A stretch of 64,000 bases of DNA from Duganella sp. BuS-21 (lineage in GTDB: Bacteria; Pseudomonadota; Gammaproteobacteria; Burkholderiales; Burkholderiaceae_D): positions 4,030,001 through 4,094,000 of the forward strand of contig CP097466.1 of assembly GCA_041874725.1 (NCBI GenBank). The letters run 5' to 3'. Positions 41,995-50,228 of the stretch are shown here, one piece after another (the first letter of the stretch is position 1; each line of letters opens with the position of its first letter). The notes beneath the pieces are model-generated. The model saw only the letters and a list, made by a program, of their open reading frames with translations. It was not told the origin of the DNA and ran no database searches. The translations under genes were made by a program, and so were the position numbers.

Positions 41995-42795
41995 ATGAAA
42001 ACATGCCTGGCCCTGTTCATTTCAGCGCTGTGCGCTGATGCGCACACGGCCGACGTTCCGGTGACGATCTACGGCGACGCCGGCTATCCGCCCTATTCCT
42101 ATGAGCAGAACGGCAAGCCGGCCGGCCTGTATTACGACATTGTGCGCGCCGCCACCGGCTATATGCAGGGCTACAAGGTCACCATCGTGACCGTGCCATG
42201 GAAGCGCGGCATGGCGATGCTCAAGGCCGGCACCGGCTTCGCGTTGTATCCGCCCTACATGAACACCAAGGACGAGCCGTGGACCTGGCCCTACTCGCCG
42301 CCGCTGTATGAGGAACATGTGGTGGCGGTGTGCCGCAAGGACGTACTGGCGGCGAAGCCGCGCAAGCGCTGGCCGGACGACTTTTACGGCCTCACCATCG
42401 GCAACAACGCCGGCTTCATCATCGGCGGCGAAGCGTTCGACAAGGCGGTGCAGGCAGGTAGCCTGCGCGTGGAGGAGGCCAAGGACAGCGAGACCAATAT
42501 CATCAAGCTAGGCCTGAAACGCCTCGACTGCTACATCAACGACCGCGTCTCCATCCAGTGGACCCTGAACAAGATGAAGGCCGACGGGAAATACCAGGAA
42601 GGCGGCAGCCACGCCGAACTGGCGGAGGCGGTGCAGATCGCGACCAAACAGGGTTACCTTGGCTATACCGACCGCGACAAGGGCGTCTACACTTTCAAAT
42701 CAGATTTCGTCAGGCAGTTCGACGCCGCCATCACGCAGATGAAACGCAGCGGCGAAATGGAAGCCATTACCCGCAACTTCTTCAAGACGCATTGA
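41995..42795 (+). CDS. Periplasmic solute-binding protein, family 3-like
   Basis: The 266-residue protein has a short signal peptide (about 1-19, ending HTA) and the two-lobe SBP_bac_3 pattern (VTIYGDAGYPPYSY, GLYYDIVRAAT, late YLGYTDRD). No transporter genes are beside it, and its substrate is not evident. It follows the DUF445 gene by 22 bases. Its last 14 bases overlap the convergent oxidase gene. Such stand-alone binding proteins are numerous in Oxalobacteraceae and may serve sensors. Confidence 0.82.
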   Translation: MKTCLALFISALCADAHTADVPVTIYGDAGYPPYSYEQNGKPAGLYYDIVRAATGYMQGYKVTIVTVPWKRGMAMLKAGTGFALYPPYMNTKDEPWTWPYSPPLYEEHVVAVCRKDVLAAKPRKRWPDDFYGLTIGNNAGFIIGGEAFDKAVQAGSLRVEEAKDSETNIIKLGLKRLDCYINDRVSIQWTLNKMKADGKYQEGGSHAELAEAVQIATKQGYLGYTDRDKGVYTFKSDFVRQFDAAITQMKRSGEMEAITRNFFKTH

Positions 42796-45298
42796 TAATC
42801 CGCAGCGCCGCTGCCATGCACAGGCCCTGCAAGGTGGTGTAGTGCCACACCAGCGTGCAGTTGTCCAGCGTGGCGCGGTTGACCGCCGTGAGGCGCCCGC
42901 TCGACGAACGCGCCAGCAGGTAGACGGCCAGTATCGCCAGCAGCACCGCATGCAAGCCCTGATAGGACAGCATCGCGGCCACCGTCGCGCCCCAAGCCGT
43001 GGCGACGGGATCCAGGCCCGCCGCCAGTTGGCTGCCGAGGTCCACGCCCACGCCGCCCAGCATGCAGCTCAGAGCCAGCACGAACACCAAGCGTTGCCAG
43101 CCACAGGATGTCTGGCGTCGCGCCCATGCCATCAGCAACGAGCCGGCGACCAGCAACGCGCAGGATGTCCAGGTGGCGGCGGCCGACGGCAGACTGCTGC
43201 CTGGCGGCGGGCAAATTTCAAGCCGCATCGCCGTGTGGATGTGCGCGAACAGAAAGGAGGCGAACACGGTGATGTCCACCACCAGCATGATGATGGTGGC
43301 CCACCAGGAATGCGATAGCACCCCGCGCGCGCCGAGCGGCAGCAGCACCTTGTCCGCCACGCGCACCATGCGCTGCGGCGGCAGGCTGTCCGACTGCCAC
43401 ATCCACGCCAGCACAGAGGCCACCGCCACCAGACCGCAGGCCCACGCCGCCAACGCCAGCTCCACCGTCAGCAGCAGGAAGAAGCCGGCCGTGCCGATGG
43501 CGGCGGCGAACGGCCACCAGCTGTCGCCCGGCAGCACCTGAACATACAGCGGCCGCGCCGCCACCGGACTGGTGACGATGGTTTCGCGCCGGCCGGTGGC
43601 GCTACCGGGCAGCCAATGGGCGCCGGCTTCCACTTCCTGCGGCAGTTGCGGGTGGTCCCACAACGGCTCGCGCGAGCGGACGTCTGGAATGCTGCGGGTG
43701 GCGTAGTCCTCGGCATGCAGCCACTCCAGCGTCGGCGCCTGCCATGGGTTGCCATGGCGGCGCTCCGGTTTGCGCAGCGTGCGCACGGCGTCGATCATGA
43801 ACAGCAGCACGCCCAGCGCCAGGATGAAGGCGCCGATGCTGGACACGAGATTCAGCAGCTTCCATCCCATCTCCGGCGAGTAGGTGTAGACGCGGCGCGG
43901 CATGCCCAGCAAGCCGGTGAGGTGCATCGGGAAGAACGCCAGGTTCATCCCGCCGAACATCAGGCCGAACACCCAGCGCCCGAGGCGTTCTGACAACTGG
44001 TGGCCGTTCACCAGCGGCATCCAGTAATACAGGGCGCCGAACATGGGAAATACCAGTCCGCCGATCAGCACATAGTGCAAGTGGGCGACGATGAAGTAGC
44101 TGTCGTGCGCCTGCCAGTCGAACGGCAGCACCGCCACCATCACGCCGGTCAGGCCGCCGAGCACGAAAATGAACAGGAAGCCCAGCACGAACAACATGGG
44201 CGTATTGATGCGCACCTGTCCGCGCCACAAGGTGGCGATCCAGGCGAACACCTGGATCGCGGTCGGGACCACCACCATCATGCTGGCCGCCGACACCAGC
44301 GTGGCGGACCACAGGCTGAGTCCCGCCGTGAACATGTGATGCGCCCACAACGCAAAGCTGATGACGCCGACCGCGCCCAGCGCGATCACCACCGGCCGCT
44401 GGCCCACCAGCGGCGAGCCGACCAGGGTCGGGATCATCATCGACACCATGCCGGCGGCCGGCAGGAAGATGATGTACACCTCGGGGTGGCCGAAGAACCA
44501 GAACAGGTGCTGCCACAGCACCGGATCGCCGCCGCGCGCGGGGATAAAGAACGGCCAGTCGTAGGCGCGCTCCAATTCCAGCAGCGCGGTGCCGGCGATG
44601 ATGGCCGGGAAGGCAAACACGATCATCAACGCGATCACCAGCATGGCCCAGGCGTAGACCGGCATGCGGCTGAGCGTCATGCCCGGCGCACGCGTAAACA
44701 GGATGCCGACGATGAGCTCTATCGCGCCGGCGATGGCGGAGATTTCGATGAAGCCTATGCCCAGCAGCCAGAAGTCGGCGTTGATGCCGGGCGAGTGTTC
44801 CTTGCCGGTCAGCGGCGGATACATGAACCAGCCGCCGTCCGGCGCCAGCCCGGCAAATATGCTGAGGAAGAAACCGAGGCCGCCGGCCGCATAGGCCCAG
44901 TAGGCGTAGGCGGACAGACGCGGAAACGGCAAGTCGCGCGCGCCCAGCATGGCGGGTAGCAGAAATACGGAGATCGCCTCCACCACGGGGATCGCGAACA
45001 GGAACATCATCACCGTGCCGTGCATGGTGAACACCTGGTTGTAGACGGCGGCGCTGAGCAGGCTGCTCTCCGGCAGCGCCAGCTGGGCGCGGATCATCAG
45101 GCCGAGTATCCCGGCCAGCACGAAGAACAGCAGCGCGGTGCCGATGTACAGCAGGCCGATGGTGGAGTTGTTGACGGTGGTGAGGAAGCGCAGGCCTTTG
45201 GGCGTGCGCCAGATGCGCTCCAGTTGTTCCAGCTCGCCATCGGGGCGCGGCACGGAGCTTGGCAGGGGTGGATGCGGTTCGCTGTGCGGCGTGCTCAT
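42782..45298 (-). CDS. ctaD: Cytochrome c oxidase subunit I fused to subunit III
   Basis: The 838-residue protein combines a haem-copper oxidase subunit I (about 1-560) with a subunit III-like membrane domain (about 620-838). Subunit I shows the haem His in MHGTVMMFLFAIPV, the CuB and proton-path WFFGHPEVYIIF with the cross-linked Tyr, the WAHHMF His pair, and IVAHLHYVLIGG. The PRLNN asparagines of the D-channel are PRLSA here. It would reduce oxygen to water and pump protons with the subunit II-cytochrome c protein encoded just upstream. The ATG at 45296-45298 overlaps that gene by 4 bases. Confidence 0.93.
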   Translation of the reverse strand: MSTPHSEPHPPLPSSVPRPDGELEQLERIWRTPKGLRFLTTVNNSTIGLLYIGTALLFFVLAGILGLMIRAQLALPESSLLSAAVYNQVFTMHGTVMMFLFAIPVVEAISVFLLPAMLGARDLPFPRLSAYAYWAYAAGGLGFFLSIFAGLAPDGGWFMYPPLTGKEHSPGINADFWLLGIGFIEISAIAGAIELIVGILFTRAPGMTLSRMPVYAWAMLVIALMIVFAFPAIIAGTALLELERAYDWPFFIPARGGDPVLWQHLFWFFGHPEVYIIFLPAAGMVSMMIPTLVGSPLVGQRPVVIALGAVGVISFALWAHHMFTAGLSLWSATLVSAASMMVVVPTAIQVFAWIATLWRGQVRINTPMLFVLGFLFIFVLGGLTGVMVAVLPFDWQAHDSYFIVAHLHYVLIGGLVFPMFGALYYWMPLVNGHQLSERLGRWVFGLMFGGMNLAFFPMHLTGLLGMPRRVYTYSPEMGWKLLNLVSSIGAFILALGVLLFMIDAVRTLRKPERRHGNPWQAPTLEWLHAEDYATRSIPDVRSREPLWDHPQLPQEVEAGAHWLPGSATGRRETIVTSPVAARPLYVQVLPGDSWWPFAAAIGTAGFFLLLTVELALAAWACGLVAVASVLAWMWQSDSLPPQRMVRVADKVLLPLGARGVLSHSWWATIIMLVVDITVFASFLFAHIHTAMRLEICPPPGSSLPSAAATWTSCALLVAGSLLMAWARRQTSCGWQRLVFVLALSCMLGGVGVDLGSQLAAGLDPVATAWGATVAAMLSYQGLHAVLLAILAVYLLARSSSGRLTAVNRATLDNCTLVWHYTTLQGLCMAAALRIINAS

Positions 45299-46233
45299 TT
45301 CAGCTGCTCCAGGTAGGCGGCCAGCGCTTGCAGGTCGGCCAGCGGCAAGTCGGCGGAAGCGGGCATGCGCACGCCTGGCTTGCTGATGTGCGGATTGGCG
45401 ATCCACGCCTCCAGCGCGCCACGATCATTGCGCAAGGTGCCCGCGCCGATGTGCAGGCGGCTGCCGACATGCGTCAAGTCCGGCCCAAGCGCGGCCTGCG
45501 CGCCCTGCGCGCTACCCCCGGCGCCACGGATCGTGTGACAAGCCCCGCAGCGCTGCTGCGCAAAGATGCCCCGCCCGGCCTGCGCAGCCGCAGCCATCGG
45601 GCTGGCCGGCCTGGCCTGCGCCGCCAGCCACGCCGCAAATTCCGCCTCACGCTGCGCGACGACATGCAACGCCATGCGTGCATGCTGCTCGCCGCAATAC
45701 TCCGCACACTGCCCGCGATACACGCCTGCGCGGTCGGCCTGCAGCGTCATGCCGTGCCAACGCCCCGGCACCATATCCAGCTTGCCCGCCAATGCCGGGA
45801 CCCAGAAACTATGAATCACATCCGCACTGCCCAAGCCCAGATACACTGGCCGCCCGACCGGCAACCGTATCTCATTGGCCAGCACAATATCGGGCCCGCC
45901 CGCTGGATCGGTATAACGCACCTCCCACCACCACATCCTCGCAATCACCGCAATCTTCACCGCATGCTGCGACGACGGCATACTCAATTGCGCGCCGCGC
46001 CAGTTGGAAAAAGCCAACAACGCCGACAGCACCACTACCGGCAGCAGCACGCCGCCGCCGATCAGCCAGACACGCGACCGCACCTCCCGCCGACCGCGCA
46101 ATCCCATCACGCACAGCACCATCACGCCAATGAAGATCACCGCCGCGCCGGCAGTCAGCACCCACGCCAGCTGCCCGATCACCTCCGCATCCGGCCCGGC
46201 CGGGTGCAGCGCCGATTGCTGAGGGTTCGTCAT
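45295..46233 (-). CDS. coxB: Cytochrome c oxidase subunit II with cytochrome c domain
   Basis: The 312-residue protein has two N-terminal membrane helices, a periplasmic cupredoxin domain with the CuA ligands in GQCAEYCGEQHARM, and a C-terminal cytochrome c domain with haem motif CGACH and a distal Met in VRMPAS. This is the caa3-type arrangement, in which the tethered cytochrome feeds electrons to CuA. The ATG at 46231-46233 is the natural start. A longer frame upstream is antisense-like Arg-rich sequence. It overlaps the small cytochrome gene and ctaD by 4 bases each, so the three are one operon. Confidence 0.93.
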   Translation of the reverse strand: MTNPQQSALHPAGPDAEVIGQLAWVLTAGAAVIFIGVMVLCVMGLRGRREVRSRVWLIGGGVLLPVVVLSALLAFSNWRGAQLSMPSSQHAVKIAVIARMWWWEVRYTDPAGGPDIVLANEIRLPVGRPVYLGLGSADVIHSFWVPALAGKLDMVPGRWHGMTLQADRAGVYRGQCAEYCGEQHARMALHVVAQREAEFAAWLAAQARPASPMAAAAQAGRGIFAQQRCGACHTIRGAGGSAQGAQAALGPDLTHVGSRLHIGAGTLRNDRGALEAWIANPHISKPGVRMPASADLPLADLQALAAYLEQLK

Positions 46234-46589
46234 GGTAGCGCGTACAGATAAGCGGCCATATGGCGCGCATCCTCGGCCGACACGCCCATCGCCGGCATCG
46301 TGGTCGACGGCTTGAGCGCGGCCGGATCGACCAGCCAGCGCACCAGCGCATCCGGCGTATTCGGCACGCTGCCCGCGATATAACTGCGTCCGCCGAAACT
46401 GTCCAGCGGCGGCCCGATCTGCCCGCGTGCGGCAGCCACGCCGGCCACTTGATGGCACGCCCCGCATTGATACTGCGCCATCAGCTGCTTGCCGCGCTGC
46501 GCATCGCCGCCCACGACGCGTGCAGGTGCCGGCGCGCCGCTGTCGCAAGCGGCCAGCCATGCCAGCGGTAGGAGGAATAGGATGCGCAC
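46230..46589 (-). CDS. Small c-type cytochrome, probable lipoprotein
   Basis: The 119-residue protein has a lipoprotein signal with lipobox-like LAAC, then one cytochrome c domain with CGACH and a Met ligand in TTMPAMGVS. It likely passes electrons to the oxidase encoded immediately downstream. I chose the GTG at 46587-46589 because it puts the signal peptide at the N terminus. An ATG at 46644-46646 would add 19 residues. The C-terminal half closely resembles the second domain of the divergent dihaem cytochrome at 46670. Confidence 0.82.
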   Translation of the reverse strand: MRILFLLPLAWLAACDSGAPAPARVVGGDAQRGKQLMAQYQCGACHQVAGVAAARGQIGPPLDSFGGRSYIAGSVPNTPDALVRWLVDPAALKPSTTMPAMGVSAEDARHMAAYLYALP

Positions 46590-46669
46590 GATTGGAACCT
46601 GCCTTAGCCCGTCATCTCGATATACTATAAGAATCACAACTTTCATGTCATTTCAACAGGACGCAGGTA

Positions 46670-47518
46670 ATGCCCATGCCCCGTCGTCGCCGACTTATCG
46701 CCATCACTGCCGTCGCCACCGTCGCAACGCTGGCGACGCTCGGCGCTGCGGGTGGCGTGCTGATACTGTATGGCGGCTACTACAACGTCAGCGCCACCCG
46801 CTCGCACTTTCAATGGGTGCACAGCCTGCTGGAAATCGGCCTGCGCGAATCGGTGCGTCACCATGCGCGCGACATCGCCGCGCCCTTGAATCCGGGTCCC
46901 GCCGTCGTCCTGCGCGGCGCCGGCCTGTATCGCGACAACTGCGTCACCTGCCACGGCGCACCCGGCGTGGCGCAAGGCGACATCGGCAAAAGCATGCAGC
47001 CCATACCCGGCCCGTTGGCCGACGCCGCGCGGCGCTGGCGGCCCAACGAGCTGTATTGGATTACGCGCCACGGCATCAAGATGAGCGGCATGCCGGCGTG
47101 GGAATATCATCTGGCCGATCAAGACATCTGGTCTGTGGTCGCCTTCCTGACGGTGCTGCCGACATTGTCGCCGCCGGTCTACACCGCGCTGGCCGGACAG
47201 GCCGGCCACCCAGTGCGCGCACCGCGCCCCGCGCAAGCGCAAGCCGATGCGGAGCGCGGCCGGCTGGCGCTGACCCAGTACGCCTGCAACGCCTGCCATC
47301 TGATTCCCGGCGTCACCGGCCCCGCCACGCTGGTCGGCCCGCCATTGCGCAACCTGGCCGCGCGCCAATACATCGCCGGCGGACTTTCAAACAACCACGC
47401 CAATCTCGCCCTCTGGCTGCAGGAGCCACAGCGATTCCAGCCTCACACCGCCATGCCGGCCATGGGCGTTACAGAGTCGGACGCGCGCGACATCGCCGCC
47501 TACCTGCTCACACCATAA
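46670..47518 (+). CDS. Dihaem cytochrome c, membrane-anchored
   Basis: The 282-residue protein has an N-terminal signal anchor (basic PRRRR then a hydrophobic stretch) and two cytochrome c domains with haem motifs CVTCH (near residue 92) and CNACH (near 204). Candidate Met ligands are in GMPAWEYH and AMPAMGVT. It resembles electron carriers that link quinol or dehydrogenase complexes to terminal oxidases. It is divergent from the oxidase operon with 80 bases between starts, so shared regulation is likely. Confidence 0.87.
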   Translation: MPMPRRRRLIAITAVATVATLATLGAAGGVLILYGGYYNVSATRSHFQWVHSLLEIGLRESVRHHARDIAAPLNPGPAVVLRGAGLYRDNCVTCHGAPGVAQGDIGKSMQPIPGPLADAARRWRPNELYWITRHGIKMSGMPAWEYHLADQDIWSVVAFLTVLPTLSPPVYTALAGQAGHPVRAPRPAQAQADAERGRLALTQYACNACHLIPGVTGPATLVGPPLRNLAARQYIAGGLSNNHANLALWLQEPQRFQPHTAMPAMGVTESDARDIAAYLLTP

Positions 47519-47524
47519 ATCAAT

Positions 47525-47680
47525 ATGACCACTCCAATACCCGCCTCAAATCAACCGCCGCCACCGCCCGGCAGCGAAAGATGCTTCCAGCACCGCGTGG
47601 TGCTGGCCTACGGCATCGCCATGCTCTACATCCAGGATGTGCTGGGCGACTCCCCGCCTAAACCGCCAGATGGCGCTTGA
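47525..47680 (+). CDS. Possible 51-residue hypothetical protein
   Basis: An ATG 6 bases after the dihaem cytochrome opens a 51-codon frame: a proline-rich start, then a hydrophobic piece (VVLAYGIAMLYIQDVLGD) and a short polar end. It overlaps the 3' end of urtE on the other strand by 23 bases. No ribosome binding site is clear, and I recognise no family. It could be a real small membrane peptide of the cytochrome operon or chance. Confidence 0.3.
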   Translation: MTTPIPASNQPPPPPGSERCFQHRVVLAYGIAMLYIQDVLGDSPPKPPDGA

Positions 47681-48356
47681 CTTCGGGGTCGTCCATTGTC
47701 GCCTGCGCGCCGGCGGCGACTACTTCGCCGCGTGACAGCACCATGAACTGGTCGGCCAGTTCGTGGGCGAAGTCGAAGTATTGTTCGCACAGCAGGATCG
47801 CCATGTCGCCGCGCTGGCGCAGCAAGCGGATCACGTTGCCGATGTCTTTAATGATCGACGGCTGGATGCCTTCGGTCGGCTCGTCCAGGATGATTAGCTT
47901 GGGCTCCGCCAGCAAGGCGCGCGCGATCGCCAGCTGTTGCTGCTGGCCGCCGGACAGGTCGCCGCCGCGCCGGTGCAGCATTTCCTTCAGCACCGGGAAT
48001 AGCTCATACACCTCGCCCTTGATCAGGTGCGCCTTCTTGCCGCTGTGCGTGGCGAGTCCCATCAGCAGGTTTTCCTCCACCGTCAGCCGCGCGAAGATTT
48101 CGCGGCCTTGCGGCACGTAGGCGATGCCTGCCCGCGCGCGCTGGTGCGGCGCCAGTTTGGTGATGTCGCGTCCCTCCAGTCTGACGCTGCCCGCCGATAC
48201 CGGCAACACGCCCATCAGGCATTTGAGCAGCGTGGTCTTGCCCACGCCATTGCGGCCCAACAGCGCCATGCATGTGCCCTTCTCCAGCTCCAGCGACACG
48301 CCGCGCAAGGTGTGCGAGGAACCGTAGTATTGGTTGATTTTTTCTACTTGCAGCAT
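47658..48356 (-). CDS. urtE: Urea ABC transporter ATPase UrtE
   Basis: The 232-residue ABC ATPase has Walker A GRNGVGKTTLL, signature LSGGQQQQLAIARAL, Walker B KLIILDEP and the family phrase TEGIQPSIIKDIG. It belongs to the LivF-like branch and powers high-affinity urea uptake together with UrtD. It is the last gene of the minus-strand urt operon, 4 bases after urtD. The ATG at 48354-48356 begins MLQVEKINQYYGSSHTL, typical for UrtE. Confidence 0.96.
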   Translation of the reverse strand: MLQVEKINQYYGSSHTLRGVSLELEKGTCMALLGRNGVGKTTLLKCLMGVLPVSAGSVRLEGRDITKLAPHQRARAGIAYVPQGREIFARLTVEENLLMGLATHSGKKAHLIKGEVYELFPVLKEMLHRRGGDLSGGQQQQLAIARALLAEPKLIILDEPTEGIQPSIIKDIGNVIRLLRQRGDMAILLCEQYFDFAHELADQFMVLSRGEVVAAGAQATMDDPEVKRHLAV

Positions 48357-48360
48357 ATCG

Positions 48361-49155
48361 TTACCGTCCCAGATAGACTTCGATCACGCGTTCATCGGCC
48401 TGCACTTCGTCCATGCGTCCCTGCGCCAGCACCGAGCCTTCGTGCAGCACCGTCACCACGCCCTGCTGCGCGATCTCGGTGACGAAGGCCATGTCGTGCT
48501 CCACCACCATGATCGAGTGCTTGCCGCGCAATTCATTGAGCAGCTCCGCCGTGCGCGCGGTTTCCGCGTCCGACATGCCGGCCACCGGTTCGTCCAGCAG
48601 GATCAGCTGCGGCTCCTGCATCAGCAACATGCCGATCTCCAGCCACTGTTTCTGGCCATGCGACAGCAGCCCGGCCAGGCGCTGTTCGCTGCCGTCTAAA
48701 CGTATCTGCTTAAGGATCTCTTCGATCTTGCCGCGCTGCTCGGACGACAGGCGCGCGAACAGCGTTGGCCGCACACGCTTGTCCATCTTCATGGCCAGCT
48801 CCAGGTTTTCGAACACCGTGTGCTGCTCGAACACCGTGGGCCGCTGGAATTTGCGGCCGATGCCGGCGTGCGCGATCTCGTGTTCACTCATGCGGCTCAG
48901 GTCCATGGTCTGGCCGAAGAACGCCGTGCCGGAAGTCGGCCGCGTCTTGCCGGTGATGACGTCCATCATGGTGGTCTTGCCGGCGCCATTCGGCCCGATG
49001 ATGCAGCGCAGCTCACCGACCGAAATGTCCAGACTCAGTTTGTTCAACGCGCGGAAGCCGTCGAACACCACGCTGATCTCTTCCAGGTACAAAATCGCAC
49101 CGTGGGTGGTGTCCACACCCTGCAGGGCGATGCGCCCATCGTTCATTGCGCTCAT
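48361..49155 (-). CDS. urtD: Urea ABC transporter ATPase UrtD
   Basis: The 264-residue LivG-like ATPase has Walker A IGPNGAGKTTMMD, the UrtD-typical VITGKTRPTSG, a signature region SHGQKQWLEIGMLL and Walker B LILLDEPVAGM. With UrtE it forms the ATPase pair of the urea importer. The ATG overlaps the urtC stop by 4 bases. The first 15 or so residues (MSAMNDGRIALQGVD) are a variable N-terminal extension. Confidence 0.96.
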   Translation of the reverse strand: MSAMNDGRIALQGVDTTHGAILYLEEISVVFDGFRALNKLSLDISVGELRCIIGPNGAGKTTMMDVITGKTRPTSGTAFFGQTMDLSRMSEHEIAHAGIGRKFQRPTVFEQHTVFENLELAMKMDKRVRPTLFARLSSEQRGKIEEILKQIRLDGSEQRLAGLLSHGQKQWLEIGMLLMQEPQLILLDEPVAGMSDAETARTAELLNELRGKHSIMVVEHDMAFVTEIAQQGVVTVLHEGSVLAQGRMDEVQADERVIEVYLGR

Positions 49156-50228
49156 GCCTGCTCCTTCTTGCGTACCAGTCCGGCCAGGCCACTAGGCAGA
49201 TAGCGGGTGACCAGGATGAAGATCAAGCCCAAGGCGAACAGCCACAGGTCCGGGAATGCGCCGGTGAACCAGCTTTTCAAACCGTTCACCGAGAATGCGC
49301 CGATGATGGGACCAAGCAGCGTACCGCGCCCGCCCACCGCCGCCCAGATCACCATCTCGATCGAATTGGCCGGCGACATCTCAGATGGATTGATGATGCC
49401 GACCTGCGGCACATACAGCGCGCCCGCGATCCCGCACAGCACCGCCGACAGCGTCCACACAAAGAGCTTGAACCACAGCGGGTTGTAGCCGATGAACATC
49501 AGCCGCGATTCCGAATCGCGCACGCCTTGCAGCACGCGGCCCAGTTTGGACTTGACGATCCAGCGGCACAGCAGCAGCGCACCCACCAGCGCCGCCAGCG
49601 TCACCAGATATAGCGTAGCCTTGGTGCCCGGCGCGCTGATGGGGAAGCCCAGTATCCGCTTGAAGTCGGTGAAGCCGTTGTTGCCGCCGAAGCCAGTGTT
49701 ATTCCGGAAGAACAGCAGCATGAAGGCATACGTCATGGCTTGCGTGATGATCGAGAAGTACACGCCCTTGATGCGCGAGCGGAAAGCGAAGAAGCCGAAC
49801 ACGAAAGCGAGCACGCCAGGCACCAGCACGATCAGCGCCAGCGCCACCCAGAAGCTGTCGGTGCCGCTCCAGTACCAGGGATAGGTTTTCCAGTCGAGGA
49901 AGACCATGAAGTCCGGCAGATCGCTCTGGTACACGCCTTCGCGGCCGATGGAGCGCATCAGGTACATGCCGTGCGCATAGGCACCCAGCGCGAAGAACAC
50001 GCCGTGGCCGAGCGACAGGATGCCGGCATAGCCCCACACCATGTCCAGCGCCAGCGCGGCCAGCGCGTAGCACATGAATTTTCCGATCAGCCCCACCAGG
50101 TAGCTCGATACGTGCAGCGGGTGGCCGTCGGCAAAGAAGACATTCAGCAGCGGCAGCACCGCCAGCAGCACCGTGACGCCGATGATGCCGCTCCAGGCCT
50201 TGCGCGAAAACAGAGATGGATGATTCAT
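49152..50228 (-). CDS. urtC: Urea ABC transporter permease UrtC
   Basis: The 358-residue LivM-like inner-membrane permease has about nine to ten helices. It contains the branched-chain-family segments ALALDMVWGYAGILSLGHGVFFALGAY (spanning about residues 58-84) and SVNGLKSWFTGAFPDLWLF near the end, which is typical of UrtC. It pairs with UrtB to form the channel for urea. It overlaps urtB and urtD by 4 bases each, so the operon is translationally coupled throughout. Confidence 0.96.
   Translation of the reverse strand: MNHPSLFSRKAWSGIIGVTVLLAVLPLLNVFFADGHPLHVSSYLVGLIGKFMCYALAALALDMVWGYAGILSLGHGVFFALGAYAHGMYLMRSIGREGVYQSDLPDFMVFLDWKTYPWYWSGTDSFWVALALIVLVPGVLAFVFGFFAFRSRIKGVYFSIITQAMTYAFMLLFFRNNTGFGGNNGFTDFKRILGFPISAPGTKATLYLVTLAALVGALLLCRWIVKSKLGRVLQGVRDSESRLMFIGYNPLWFKLFVWTLSAVLCGIAGALYVPQVGIINPSEMSPANSIEMVIWAAVGGRGTLLGPIIGAFSVNGLKSWFTGAFPDLWLFALGLIFILVTRYLPSGLAGLVRKKEQA

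Noticed and set aside
46234..46560. Upstream extension of the oxidase subunit II gene
   Set aside because: The extra 109 codons overlap the small cytochrome gene in another frame and are Arg/Gly/Ala-rich. The ATG at 46233 precedes the membrane helices directly.
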